Below, in pieces: positions 34,633-43,704 of a stretch of 64,000 bases of DNA (the first letter of the stretch is position 1; each line of letters begins with the position of its first letter). A program made the position numbers and the translations under genes. Source of the stretch: Vreelandella maris (lineage in GTDB: Bacteria > Pseudomonadota > Gammaproteobacteria > Pseudomonadales > Halomonadaceae). The stretch covers positions 1 to 64,000 of the forward strand of contig NZ_JABWCV010000002.1 in NCBI RefSeq assembly GCF_013371085.1. The letters run 5' to 3'. Under the pieces are notes generated by a model. It was given only the letters and a program-made list of their open reading frames with translations, was not told where the DNA came from and made no database searches.

Positions 34633-35670
34633 GTGGACACTGTAACATTGACCCGCCCCGATGATTGGCATCTTCATTTACGCGATGGTGAAGCGTTAAA
34701 GGCGGTGGTAGGCCATACTGCCGCACAGATGGGGCGGGCCATTATTATGCCTAATCTAACCCCGCCGATCACCACAACCTCCCAGGCAATTGATTACCGT
34801 CAACGTATCCTAGACGCCTTACCTGCGGGCAGTACTTTTGAGCCCTTAATGGTGCTTTACCTTACCGATACCACGCCTCCCGAAGAGATTGAGCGTGCAG
34901 CGCAGAGCGGTATCGTCAAAGCGGTCAAGCTTTACCCTGCGGGTGCCACAACAAATTCTGACTCCGGTGTGACCGACTTGGCCCATTGTGATGCCACCAT
35001 TGCCAAGATGGTTGAAGTAGACATGCCCCTGTTAGTGCATGGCGAAGTCACTACCGCTGAGATTGATATTTTTGATCGCGAAGCAGTATTTATTGAAAAC
35101 GTAATGAAGCCTTTGCTGGAGCGCCACCCAACGCTCAAAGTGGTGTTTGAACATATCACTACTCAGCAGGCAGCAGAGTTTGTAGCGCAAGCGCCAGACA
35201 ACGTGGCCGCTACCATTACCGCCCATCACTTACTCTTCAATCGCAATAAAATGTTGGTCGGTGGTATTCGCCCTCACTACTACTGCTTGCCGATTCTCAA
35301 ACGTGAGCAGCATCGTCAGGCGCTTTTGAAAGCAGCCACCAGCGGTAGCCATAAGTTCTTTTTGGGCACCGATAGCGCGCCTCACTCTCAGGGTGCTAAA
35401 GAGTCAAGCTGCGGCTGTGCGGGTGCTTATACCGCCCCCGCCGCCATTGAACTTTACGCGACTGCTTTCGATGAAATGAATGCCTTGGACAAGCTGGAAG
35501 CCTTTGCCAGCCTTAACGGGCCGCGCTTTTATGGCCTGACGCCTAACGCTGACACCATGACGCTAGAACGACGCGAATGGCGACTGTCAGAAAGCTACTC
35601 CTATGCCCAAGGCGAGGCGATTATTCCGCTATTGGCGGGCGAAACGCTTGGATGGGCCATTAAGGCGTAG
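34633..35670 (+). CDS. pyrC: Dihydroorotase
   Basis: 345 residues, the compact type II form of E. coli PyrC (348). Zinc motif DWHLHLRDG near 11-19. The carboxylated lysine lies in [20 protein letters not shown] and VFEHIT carry further metal ligands, and GTDSAPH the catalytic Asp. It closes carbamoyl-aspartate to dihydroorotate in pyrimidine synthesis. The start is GTG at 34633 with AGGA upstream; no ATG fits before the conserved N-terminus. Confidence 0.97.
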   Translation: MDTVTLTRPDDWHLHLRDGEALKAVVGHTAAQMGRAIIMPNLTPPITTTSQAIDYRQRILDALPAGSTFEPLMVLYLTDTTPPEEIERAAQSGIVKAVKLYPAGATTNSDSGVTDLAHCDATIAKMVEVDMPLLVHGEVTTAEIDIFDREAVFIENVMKPLLERHPTLKVVFEHITTQQAAEFVAQAPDNVAATITAHHLLFNRNKMLVGGIRPHYYCLPILKREQHRQALLKAATSGSHKFFLGTDSAPHSQGAKESSCGCAGAYTAPAAIELYATAFDEMNALDKLEAFASLNGPRFYGLTPNADTMTLERREWRLSESYSYAQGEAIIPLLAGETLGWAIKA

Positions 35671-35684
35671 CCCTGAGATACCAG

Positions 35685-36392
35685 CTAGCCTTGGCTAAGC
35701 TGCTTCAGCATTTGATCGACCATGCGCGATGAGTGGTCGGCAGCTACTTCCAAAAACTCATCAAAAGAGAGGTGGTTGTCGCCACTGCCGGGAATATCAG
35801 AGAGCGCGCGGATCAGGACGAAAGGACACTGGTAGAGATAGCATGTCTGAGCAATCGCAGCGCCTTCCATCTCAACGGCCAGCATGGTGGGGAACTGGGC
35901 GCGGGTTGCTTCTACGCGCGCCGGATCGGCCATGAAGGCGTCCCCCGTGGCGATCAGCCCTTCGCGTACGCTGACCTCACCTAATGATGCAATGGCGTTA
36001 CGGGCAATGTCTCGTAGCGCCGTGTCGGCCTGATAGGCGGCGGGCATCCCAGGCACTTGGCCCATCTCATAGCCAAATACGACGGCGTCAACATCGTGAT
36101 GGCGTACTTCATCAGAGATGATCACATCGCCAATCTTTAAATCGGTGGCAAATCCACCCGCCGAACCGGTATTGATAATGGCGTCGGGTTGGTGGCGCTC
36201 CAATAAAATAGCGGTGCCCACTGCCGCGTTGACTTTGCCAATCCCTGACTGCAAAACAATGACCTCAAGGCCGTAACGCGTGCCAGTATGAAAAACAAAG
36301 CCCGCATGCTCATAGCGTTCTGCATTATCTAACTGAGCTACCAAGGTGCTTACTTCTTGCGCCATTGCGCCAATAATACCGATACGTTGCAC
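35685..36392 (-). CDS. mtnN: 5'-methylthioadenosine/S-adenosylhomocysteine nucleosidase
   Basis: 235 residues from a GTG at 36392, which has CAGGAG ten bases upstream; an ATG at 36410 is in frame but has no site and adds six residues. Signature IGIIGAMAQEV at the N-terminus, NTGSAGG and EMEGAAIAQ for nucleoside binding, and the catalytic Asp in LSDIPGSGD. It removes adenine from MTA and SAH, recycling by-products of methylation and polyamine or quorum-signal synthesis. It is convergent with pyrC. Confidence 0.94.
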   Translation of the reverse strand: MQRIGIIGAMAQEVSTLVAQLDNAERYEHAGFVFHTGTRYGLEVIVLQSGIGKVNAAVGTAILLERHQPDAIINTGSAGGFATDLKIGDVIISDEVRHHDVDAVVFGYEMGQVPGMPAAYQADTALRDIARNAIASLGEVSVREGLIATGDAFMADPARVEATRAQFPTMLAVEMEGAAIAQTCYLYQCPFVLIRALSDIPGSGDNHLSFDEFLEVAADHSSRMVDQMLKQLSQG

Positions 36393-36432
36393 TGCGCCAT
36401 GCTCCTGCATAAAAGGGGTGAAAATGTATGAA

Positions 36433-37305
36433 TCAGGCGTGATCCTGGGACGTCAAATCGTGCCGCTCAGCGGCTTCAAGCGTGTTTTCGAGCAGCGTTG
36501 CGACGGTCATGGGGCCTACGCCGCCTGGAACCGGGGTGATAAAGCTGGCGCGTTCAGCGGTGGCGGCGAAATCAAGGTCGCCTTTTAGCGTGCCATCTTC
36601 CTGGCGATTAATACCCACATCAATCACGACAGCCCCTGGCTTAATCCATTCCCCTTTAACGATGCCTGGCTTGCCGACGGCCACAACCACAATGTCAGCG
36701 CGGCTAACGTGGTCTTTAAGGTTCTGGGTAAAACGGTGGCAAACGGTAGTTGTACAGCCCGCGAGCATCAGTTCAAGCGCCATAGGGCGGCCAACAATGT
36801 TAGAAGCGCCGACCACGGTGGCGTCCAAGCCGCGTAGTGCGATATCGCTTTGCGCCAGTAAGGTCATGATGCCTTTAGGGGTGCAAGGGCGTAGCGCAGG
36901 CATGCGCTGTGCTAAGCGACCAATGTTGTAAGGGTGAAAGCCATCAACATCTTTATCAGGGCGAATACGCTCTAGAATAGGGCCGGCATCTAAGTGCTTG
37001 GGTAGTGGCAGTTGAACCAGTATGCCATCTACGGCCGGGTCGCTATTGAGCTGATCAACCAGCATTTCTAATTCATGCTGAGTGGTCGCAGCGGGCAGAG
37101 TATGCTGGAAGGAAAGAATGCCTGCCTGTTCGCAGGCGCGGTGCTTATTACTGACGTAAACGTGAGAGGCGGGATCATCTCCTACCACAACTACGGCTAG
37201 GCCCGGTGCTCGTGCGCCTGCATCTTTACGTGCGGCAACTTTCTCGGCAACCTGTTGGCGAACAGTAGCAGCGATGGCTTTGCCATCGATTAGTTGGGCA
37301 GTCAT
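36433..37305 (-). CDS. folD: Bifunctional methylenetetrahydrofolate dehydrogenase / methenyltetrahydrofolate cyclohydrolase
   Basis: 290 residues. [20 protein letters not shown] near 41-60 carries the catalytic lysine. [20 protein letters not shown] (NADP loop) and [13 protein letters not shown] near the C-terminus are the FolD signatures. It converts methylene- to formyl-tetrahydrofolate, linking glycine cleavage one-carbon units to purine synthesis. Next to mtnN with a 40-base gap on the same strand. Confidence 0.97.
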   Translation of the reverse strand: MTAQLIDGKAIAATVRQQVAEKVAARKDAGARAPGLAVVVVGDDPASHVYVSNKHRACEQAGILSFQHTLPAATTQHELEMLVDQLNSDPAVDGILVQLPLPKHLDAGPILERIRPDKDVDGFHPYNIGRLAQRMPALRPCTPKGIMTLLAQSDIALRGLDATVVGASNIVGRPMALELMLAGCTTTVCHRFTQNLKDHVSRADIVVVAVGKPGIVKGEWIKPGAVVIDVGINRQEDGTLKGDLDFAATAERASFITPVPGGVGPMTVATLLENTLEAAERHDLTSQDHA

Positions 37306-37485
37306 GTAGAGAAATCCCTGTGGATGTGGAAAAGGACTAGGCGGGGTCTTGAAGCCTTTTGACTTAACGGCTTTTCAAGGCAGTACCTAGTGCTACTAGC
37401 GCAGTTGGCTGCACTTTCTAAGGCAGCAATTTTCGCACGCTAGGGCATCCAGGCAAAGCGCCTTCACGAACAATCACTTTAATGG

Positions 37486-37513
37486 TTGACTTTAAAATTA
37501 AAAATAGTAATAT
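37486..37513 (+). promoter_or_regulatory. Sigma-70 promoter of the tRNA cluster
   Basis: TTGACT (37486-37491), a 16-base spacer and TAATAT (37508-37513), followed by a GC-containing discriminator (GCCTCGC), about 45 bases before tRNA-Pro. The AT-rich sequence around the boxes fits a strong, stringently controlled stable-RNA promoter. Confidence 0.7.
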
Positions 37514-37563
37514 ATGCCTCGCTTGAGACGGACCAAGCGGTAGCGTCTAGGGTGATGAAAAAT

Positions 37564-37640
37564 CGGGATGTAGCGCAGTCTGGTAGCGCGCCTGCTTTGG
37601 GAGCAGGATGTCGGGGGTTCGAATCCCTCCATCCCGACCA
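37564..37640 (+). tRNA. tRNA-Pro (TGG)
   Basis: 77 bases with encoded CCA. Acceptor CGGGATG pairs with CATCCCG, and the anticodon loop TTTGGGA gives TGG. The T-arm GGGGGTTCGAATCCCTC is standard. It is first of four tRNAs. Confidence 0.97.
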
Positions 37641-37731
37641 CACCTAAACGTGAAAGGTAGTAGCTTGCTTTTTCAAGCTTTGGTTGTGGTCTAGTGCTCA
37701 TCAGTATTCGTTATTTCTGAATGCTTTTTGT

Positions 37732-37808
37732 GCGCCCATAGCTCAACCGGATAGAGCAACGGCCTTCTAAGCCGTAGGTTGCGGGTTCGATTCCTGCTGG
37801 GCGTGCCA
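37732..37808 (+). tRNA. tRNA-Arg (TCT)
   Basis: 77 bases with encoded CCA. Anticodon loop CTTCTAA gives TCT. The acceptor is GCGCCCA against TGGGCGT, with a G-T closing pair. T-arm GCGGGTTCGATTCCTGC. Confidence 0.96.
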
Positions 37809-37886
37809 CCTGATTTTAGTGGTAACACCCGTCAGAGAATCACATCTTCAAGCATGTAATACTTGTTTCTACGTAAGATTGTCTAT

Positions 37887-37962
37887 GGTGGGTGTAGCTC
37901 AGGGGTAGAGCCCCGGATTGTGACTCCGGTGGTCGTGGGTTCAAATCCCATCATCCACCCCA
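37887..37962 (+). tRNA. tRNA-His (GTG), copy 1
   Basis: 76 bases with encoded CCA and the extra 5' G typical of tRNA-His. The anticodon loop ATTGTGA gives GTG. It is nearly identical to copy 2 at 37996. Confidence 0.96.
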
Positions 37963-37995
37963 GTGACAATGTTTGCGTTTCCAGTTTTAGGTTGT

Positions 37996-38071
37996 GGTGG
38001 GTGTAGCTCAGTGGTAGAGCCCCGGATTGTGACTCCGGTGGTCGTGGGTTCAAGTCCCATCATCCACCCCA
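37996..38071 (+). tRNA. tRNA-His (GTG), copy 2
   Basis: 76 bases, the same as copy 1 except for one base in the D-loop (G to T) and one in the T-loop (A to G). A recent tandem duplication is likely. Confidence 0.96.
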
Positions 38072-38198
38072 TTACCCCGCATAGTTCCTTCTTGTTATCT
38101 CCTCTTTTTTAGCGTTTATCTTCCAGCGATTATGCCCTTTTTAGGGATTTTCTTGTTTTTGAATTTTATATCTCTACGTTCTTGTTAACACGTTCCTG

Positions 38199-39464
38199 CT
38201 AGCGCGGCATTACTTTAATGCGATTGCCGGCCATGTTGGTAAGCGGTTCAGGCATGCCGAGTAAATATCCTTGTGCATAGTCAATTCCCATCTGATGTAA
38301 CGTATCCAATGTTGCCTGGGTTTCAACAAACTCAGCAATGGTCTTAACGCCCAGTGCTTTACCGACGGCATGAATCGCCTCAACCATTGCTCTATCAATC
38401 GGATCTTGATGCACATTGCGGATAAAATTACCGTCAATTTTTAGATAATCGACGGGTAGCTGCTTCAAGTAGCTGAAAGAGGAAAGCCCGGTGCCAAAAT
38501 CATCCAATGCAAACCGGCAGCCGTAGGCTTTCAGAGTATGAATCAATGTTTTGACGCGTGAGAGCTGTGCGATCGCGGTGCTTTCAGTGATTTCAAAACA
38601 GAGTGTGCCGTGAGGCAGATCGGCAGTGGACACCTGAGCAATAAGATCCTGACAAAATTCAGCGTCAGAAAGCGACGCCCCGGATAGATTGATGCCCCAT
38701 AGGCTATGCGCTGACGGAACAGAGTGGCGGTTTTGATCCCCTAGCCAGGCCAGAGTATTACGAATTACCCAACGATCAATGCGTCCCATAAAGTGGTAGC
38801 GCTCAGCGGCAGGTAAAAAACTTCCTGGGGCGATGAGTTCACCATGCTCTTCGAGCCGAAGTAATATCTCACGGTAAGCGGGGGCGTCAGCACAAATGGC
38901 TTTGATCGGTTGAGCAAAAAGCCGAAAAGCATCATTGTCCAGGCCATTTTGCAAGCGCTGAACCCACTGTAGCTCACCGTGCTTTTCCAATAAAAAATGA
39001 TCATCAGGCTGATAGCAGTGGATACGATTGCGGCCTGCCTCTTTGGCGGCATAGCACGCCGCATCAGAAGCGTGGAGTGCTTGGCTAAGCTGCATTGGCT
39101 GAGCAGCGTGGAGTTCTACCAAGCCAATGCTAACCCCAATCCCAAACGTATGCTCTTGCCAGGCAAAACGATAATTCTCTATATCGCTGCGTAGTGCCTC
39201 GGTAATCACTAGTGCTCTTTCTATCCCGCAATCTGGTAGCAGTAGGGCGAACTCATCGCCACCGAGACGCGCGGCAATATCGCTGCTGCGTACATGGGAT
39301 TTCAGCTTTAATGATACTTGGCGCAACAGTTCGTCACCCGCGAGATGACCGCAGGTATCATTGACGATTTTGAACTGATCAAGATCCAGGTAGCACATCA
39401 CGTGCTGGCCATCCTCCCGATTGAGAAGCGCTGTAAGTGCTGTTTCAAAGGCGCGCCGATTCAA
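38199..39464 (-). CDS. GGDEF-EAL half of a split ammonium-transporter/c-di-GMP protein
   Basis: 421 residues as an open frame starting at a TTG with no ribosome-binding site; it lacks the first part of a GGDEF domain. GGDEF at 68-72 is intact, and an inhibitory-site RxxD (59-62) lies five residues upstream. The EAL domain (about 170-415) keeps Glu198 (motif EIL rather than EAL), the ITE at 291-293, DDFGTG at 320-325 and K341. Both cyclase and phosphodiesterase sites therefore look functional. It is the downstream part of the protein encoded at 39445-41577, in a different frame. It is probably not translated alone. Confidence 0.75.
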   Translation of the reverse strand: MNRRAFETALTALLNREDGQHVMCYLDLDQFKIVNDTCGHLAGDELLRQVSLKLKSHVRSSDIAARLGGDEFALLLPDCGIERALVITEALRSDIENYRFAWQEHTFGIGVSIGLVELHAAQPMQLSQALHASDAACYAAKEAGRNRIHCYQPDDHFLLEKHGELQWVQRLQNGLDNDAFRLFAQPIKAICADAPAYREILLRLEEHGELIAPGSFLPAAERYHFMGRIDRWVIRNTLAWLGDQNRHSVPSAHSLWGINLSGASLSDAEFCQDLIAQVSTADLPHGTLCFEITESTAIAQLSRVKTLIHTLKAYGCRFALDDFGTGLSSFSYLKQLPVDYLKIDGNFIRNVHQDPIDRAMVEAIHAVGKALGVKTIAEFVETQATLDTLHQMGIDYAQGYLLGMPEPLTNMAGNRIKVMPR

Positions 39465-41577
39465 CAGGTCGGTTATTGTCGTGGCTGACCTGATAGCTCA
39501 ACTGTTCTGTAAGCTGGCGTGTGAGGCTAACATCTTGAAAAACCACAACAGCGCCCAGGGTAATGCCGCTGCGTGAACGAATGGGTGAGGCGCTATGCTG
39601 GATGGGGGTATGCGTGCCGTCATGGTGGACGAGCATGCAATGTTCGGTTGATTGCACTTGCGTTAGCTGTGTCAGTACTTGCCGGGCTGGATTACTTATG
39701 GAGTCGCCGCTGATTTCCTCAAGTAGTTGGTAAACCACATGAATAGGTTTATCCATGGCCTCTTCAAGAGTCCAGCCGGTCAGTCGCTTGGCTTCCGCAT
39801 TGATAAACGTGACATTGCCGCTGGCATCACAGGTAATTACGCCATCACCGATGGAGGCTAGAGTGGTGCGAGCAAGATCACGTTCGCGATTTAACTGCTC
39901 TTGAAGCTGTCTGCGCTCGGTGATGTCGCGCACCATGCCAGAGCGCTCTGATGCGGAGCCGCTGGCGCCTTCGCTCACCTGTATTTCGAGATAACGCACT
40001 CGCTTATCGGCTGTACGTCGTTTGATTTCATGGCGTGCACCGGGTGTCAGCTTGAAGTTCGGTAGCAGCGTGGAAACGGGTTGGCCGATGAGAGTGGCGG
40101 CGTCGACATTAAAGAGCAGCTCAGCGCCGGGGTTAAGGCTTGTCAGCGAGCCGTCTGCTTGCCATGTGATTACTCCATCGCGCAGGTTACGCAGCATCAC
40201 GCGGGTGTGGCCGAGGGCGGTTTCAAGGGCCGCTGTTACCCGATTATAGCTGGCCGCTATTTCGCCCACTTCAGTAAACGGGTCGGCTTCAATTCGCTGG
40301 CGAATATCGCCTTGCTGTTCGTGCTGGCGCATATGTTCGAGTAGCTGGTTCAGCTCATTATTGGCGCCATGCTCGGCTAAATTAAGACCCATTTTTTCAG
40401 CTTCAGGCGAGACCCTTAAGGGCAGAAAGCGACGAGTGATACGAAATAGCAGCCATGCGCTGCCAAAGCTCCAGATGCCACAAACGACAACACCAAGAAG
40501 CTGAATGCCGAATTGAGCGGGTCGGGACAGGCCACTATCCAGCAGTGTCATATCCGCCACCCAGGGTAGTGCGAGTGTGCCCCAAATGCCTGATACTAAA
40601 TGGGCAGGTATGGCGCATACGGCGTCATCAATACGCTTACTCAGCAGCCATTCGCTGGTCAGTACCATTAGCACGCCGCTAACCGCCCCCAAGCCAAATG
40701 CTGCTGGGAGCGAGATCACATGCGCACTGGCGGTGACGGCGACTAGACCAGCAATGGCGCCATTAATTGCGTACATCACATCGGCGTAACGACGTGTGCG
40801 CATTCCCATGAGCATGCCGGAAAGGATGCCGCCAACGGCTCCAAGCACGGTATTAGCCAATATGCCGGGTATCTGGTCAGTAACAGCCAAGGTGCTACCG
40901 CCGTTAAAGCCGAACCAGCCTAATATCATAAACAGCGCGCCAAGCATCGCGAGTGGAAGGTTGCCAGAGGGAAAAGCGGTAGGAGGCTTGTCGTGTGCGA
41001 AACGACCACTGCGTGGGCCGATGCAGAGTACTGCTGCCAGCGCTACCCAGCCACCTACACTGTGAACCACTGTGGAGCCGGCAAAATCAACAAACCCTAG
41101 AGCCCCTAACCAGCCTGCGGCATCACCTAGTAGCCCGCCCCAAGCCCAGTGGCCGAATACGGGGTAGATGATTAACGCGATCCAGAGCGCCGTCCAGATA
41201 TATGCCAGAAAGGGCATGCGTTCCGCCACCGCACCCGACACAATGGTCGCGGCGGTCGCGCAGAACATTGCCTGGAAGATGAATACCGTAATCACCCAGC
41301 TGCCCGAAGCGTCTAACTGCCAGCCGAATAACGTCGTACCTACAACACCGCCCAACGAATCACCAAACATGATGTCGAATCCGATGAGCCAAAAAACACT
41401 GACGGCAATCGCAAAGTCCGCTACGTTTTTCATAGCAACATTAATCGCGTTCTTGGTACGCGTTGTGCCAGCCTCTAAGCATAGAAAACCAGCTTGCATC
41501 ACAAATACCAGAGCGGCTGCCCAGAGTACCCAGAGCGTATCGATCAGCGAGCTATCCAGATTTAGCGTGGCAGGCAT
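39445..41577 (-). CDS. Ammonium transporter fused to PAS sensor domains (N-terminal part of a split gene)
   Basis: 710 residues. An Amt/Rh domain with 11-12 membrane segments (about 10-390) keeps the pore histidines His172 and His326. A HAMP-like linker (about 400-445) and two PAS domains (about 450-560 and 575-700) follow. The last 10 residues run out of frame: the sequence SYQVSHDN should continue into a GGDEF domain. Fusion of Amt to GGDEF/EAL suggests ammonium sensing coupled to c-di-GMP. A sigma-54-like site lies about 140 bases upstream. Stop at 39445 is 20 bases inside the next frame. Confidence 0.85.
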   Translation of the reverse strand: MPATLNLDSSLIDTLWVLWAAALVFVMQAGFLCLEAGTTRTKNAINVAMKNVADFAIAVSVFWLIGFDIMFGDSLGGVVGTTLFGWQLDASGSWVITVFIFQAMFCATAATIVSGAVAERMPFLAYIWTALWIALIIYPVFGHWAWGGLLGDAAGWLGALGFVDFAGSTVVHSVGGWVALAAVLCIGPRSGRFAHDKPPTAFPSGNLPLAMLGALFMILGWFGFNGGSTLAVTDQIPGILANTVLGAVGGILSGMLMGMRTRRYADVMYAINGAIAGLVAVTASAHVISLPAAFGLGAVSGVLMVLTSEWLLSKRIDDAVCAIPAHLVSGIWGTLALPWVADMTLLDSGLSRPAQFGIQLLGVVVCGIWSFGSAWLLFRITRRFLPLRVSPEAEKMGLNLAEHGANNELNQLLEHMRQHEQQGDIRQRIEADPFTEVGEIAASYNRVTAALETALGHTRVMLRNLRDGVITWQADGSLTSLNPGAELLFNVDAATLIGQPVSTLLPNFKLTPGARHEIKRRTADKRVRYLEIQVSEGASGSASERSGMVRDITERRQLQEQLNRERDLARTTLASIGDGVITCDASGNVTFINAEAKRLTGWTLEEAMDKPIHVVYQLLEEISGDSISNPARQVLTQLTQVQSTEHCMLVHHDGTHTPIQHSASPIRSRSGITLGAVVVFQDVSLTRQLTEQLSYQVSHDNNRPVESARL
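39468..39480 (-). other. Apparent frameshift joining the Amt-PAS and GGDEF-EAL frames
   Basis: On the minus strand the reading is GAC AAT then ACC GAC CTG TTG AAT CGG with a single A between. The GGDEF consensus SHDxLTxLxNR is restored if two bases are added after AAT (D-N-L-T-D-L-L-N-R). It is either a true mutation or a sequencing or assembly error. Confidence 0.75.
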
Positions 41578-41901
41578 GGTGTTTTCCTTTGTTACTAGTA
41601 CGAGGGCATCTTTTGGTGCGAGCGCTTCTTTTTGGTGCTTTATGTGTTTTTCGCAGAGGAGGAGAGGCCGTTACGACGTCTTCAATTGCATACCGTTCAG
41701 GTTACCTAATAGAAACTACGCAATTGTTATGCCGCTAATAGTGTTGTCATCCTTTTTAGCTCGCTATGGAGCATTAATTACTTATTTTTGGCTCTAAAAC
41801 AGCGTTTTCTACTATATTAATGCAGTTGGTTTGGTGATATTTTTCAAATAGTTATTACTTACCAATCATGGTGCTGAATCGACAGCGGGGAGTGCATCAA
41901 C
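41578..41901. other. Divergent intergenic region between the Amt fusion and the DadA-like gene
   Basis: 324 bases. It holds a sigma-54-like site on the minus strand (41720-41733) and an AT-rich stretch (about 41760-41870) where a promoter for the plus-strand gene would lie. No ORF is convincing. Confidence 0.5.
41720..41733 (-). promoter_or_regulatory. Possible sigma-54 promoter of the Amt fusion gene
   Basis: Minus strand reads GGCATAACAATTGC: GG and GC separated by exactly ten bases, with TTGC at -12 and GGCA at -24 as in the consensus TGGCAC-N5-TTGC. Ammonium transporter genes are commonly driven by sigma-54 under NtrC. Confidence 0.4.
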
Positions 41902-43143
41902 ATGGCGCGTCAAACGGTAGTTTTAGGAGCAGGGATGGTAGGTGTCAGCATTGCGTGGCATCTGCGTCAGCGCGGTCATGACGTCACCGTGGTAGACCGC
42001 CTCCAGCCTGGTCGAGAAACCTCGTTTGGCAATGCAGGCATTATTCAGCGTGAAGCCGTTAGGCCTTACCCCTTTCCACGGGATGTTAAAACGCTCTTGA
42101 GCGTATTGCCTAATCGACGGGTTGATATTCGCTATCGTCCTACGGGCATGGTGAATGTCGCTTCTCCACTGTTGCGCTACTGGATGAATTCAGCGCCGAA
42201 GGCTTACCAGAAAATCGTGCCGGAATATGCATCTTTGATTCAGCAGTCACTGAAGACTCACGGCCCGATGATTGAGGCTGCCGGAGCGGAACACTTAGTG
42301 CGCAGGCAGGGATGGCTTGAGCTTTACCGTACCCCTGAAAAGTTGGCCGCACGGTTAAAAGATGCCGAAGAGGCGCGCCGTCTTTATGGTGTTCAATTTG
42401 AGCAACTGGATCGGGCTGCGCTGATGGAGAAAGAGCCTTCCCTTAGCGAACATATTATTGGTGCGATTCACTGGCTCGACCCTTGGACCGTGGCCGACCC
42501 CGGTGCGCTGGTCGCGGCTTATGCCCAAGCATTCAGCAATGATGGCGGGCGCATTCTGCAGGCGGATATCACCTCGGTTCAGCAGGTGGGTGGCCGGTGG
42601 CAGGTAAGTACTGCCGCTGAAACGTTAGAAGCAGACGACGTTGTGGTGGCGCTAGGGCCTTGGGCGGGTAGCTGGCTGAAGGAGCTTGGCTACCATTTCC
42701 CTACCTTTGTGAAGCGTGGCTATCACATGCACTACGCCCCACAAGCAGAGGCCAAGCTAAATTACTGGGTCATGGATGCTGAAATTGGCTACCTGCTGGC
42801 GCCGATGAATGCGGGTATCCGCTTGACCACCGGGGCAGAGTTAGACCGCCTTGATGCCCCCGCCGACGTTAACCAACTGGGCGCGGCAGAGAAAGTGGCG
42901 CGCAGTGTGTTTCCGTTAGGGGAGCGCCGCGATGAAGCCCCTTGGAAAGGTGCGCGGCCGTGCCTGCCCGATATGAAGCCAGTGATTGGCCCAGCGCCAC
43001 GCCACCCAGGTTTATGGCTCGCCTTTGGGCATGGGCATCAAGGGTTTACTCTTGGTCCTGCAACGGGTCATTTGCTGGCAGATATGATGGAAGGGCAGCC
43101 TACCGCAATTGATATGAAGCCGTTTCGCGCTGACAGGTTTTGA
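41902..43143 (+). CDS. FAD-dependent D-amino acid dehydrogenase-like oxidoreductase (DadA/DAO family)
   Basis: 413 residues. FAD-binding GAGMVGVSIAWHLRQRG near 8-24, then the DAO fold with ETSFGNAGII near 37-46. The C-terminal FGHGHQGFTLGPATGHLLAD closes the FAD site. DadA-type enzymes deaminate D-amino acids to 2-oxo acids and pass electrons to the respiratory chain. The gene is divergent from the Amt fusion, which would fit nitrogen scavenging. Which D-amino acid is used cannot be read. GGGGAG is upstream of the ATG. Confidence 0.88.
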   Translation: MARQTVVLGAGMVGVSIAWHLRQRGHDVTVVDRLQPGRETSFGNAGIIQREAVRPYPFPRDVKTLLSVLPNRRVDIRYRPTGMVNVASPLLRYWMNSAPKAYQKIVPEYASLIQQSLKTHGPMIEAAGAEHLVRRQGWLELYRTPEKLAARLKDAEEARRLYGVQFEQLDRAALMEKEPSLSEHIIGAIHWLDPWTVADPGALVAAYAQAFSNDGGRILQADITSVQQVGGRWQVSTAAETLEADDVVVALGPWAGSWLKELGYHFPTFVKRGYHMHYAPQAEAKLNYWVMDAEIGYLLAPMNAGIRLTTGAELDRLDAPADVNQLGAAEKVARSVFPLGERRDEAPWKGARPCLPDMKPVIGPAPRHPGLWLAFGHGHQGFTLGPATGHLLADMMEGQPTAIDMKPFRADRF

Positions 43144-43284
43144 ACGGGCGCTATATTCGTTAATGATTCGGCGAGTTAAGCCGATAGTTGTAGATGCTGG
43201 CATTAGTAATAGTGACGATATCTTTGTGCGTGATCTAATGCTTTGCTAGTTTGTAAGTACATTTGCATACCATTAGGTGAAAAT

Positions 43285-43494
43285 ATGGATGTAGGCATCA
43301 GCAGTTCAGTCAGTGCCTCGCTTTATATGAATCAGGCGCAAACAGCCGAACAGGCGCAGATGCAGGTGTTCAAAGAAGCCTTGGACACCCAGGCTGAGCA
43401 GGTGACGGAAGTTTTAGCCTCTGCCAACACCGGTGCACAACCGGACTTGGCCAAAGAAGGCAGCGTCGGTACTCAGGTGAACACCTACGCATAA
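43285..43494 (+). CDS. YjfB-like small protein
   Basis: 69 residues from the ATG at 43285 (AGGTGA upstream); an earlier frame start at 43243 adds unlikely residues. The MDVGISSSVSASLYMNQAQ start and a helical QxQMQVFKEALD segment match the YjfB family of small putative motility proteins, whose function is not established. It ends just before a strong terminator. Confidence 0.7.
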   Translation: MDVGISSSVSASLYMNQAQTAEQAQMQVFKEALDTQAEQVTEVLASANTGAQPDLAKEGSVGTQVNTYA

Positions 43495-43528
43495 CGCCTA
43501 GAAGCAGCATCTCGTTGCATGCTTCGTT

Positions 43529-43558
43529 AAAAACGCTGACTTCGTCAGCGTTTTTTTT
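43529..43558 (+). terminator. Rho-independent terminator
   Basis: CGCTGAC-TTC-GTCAGCG stem (43534-43550) followed by eight T; the five A before it would also serve the other strand. It ends the YjfB-like transcript before prfC. Confidence 0.92.
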
Positions 43559-43704
43559 GGCCTCTCCAATTGCTTAGTCACTCATAAAGCCAGCCGCGAC
43601 AAAAGCGGTCTCCAGGCGTTACAATTGTCTCAATGGACATTGCTCACCGCGTGCTAATCAATCACTGGAAAGCGGCGCGGAGTAAACATTTTCAAAGAGG
43701 CACA

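Noticed and set aside
37498-37701. Minus-strand ORF with GFEPPTSCSQSRRATRLRYIP
   Set aside because: It is the antisense of tRNA-Pro, a well-known false ORF that recurs wherever this tRNA is annotated.
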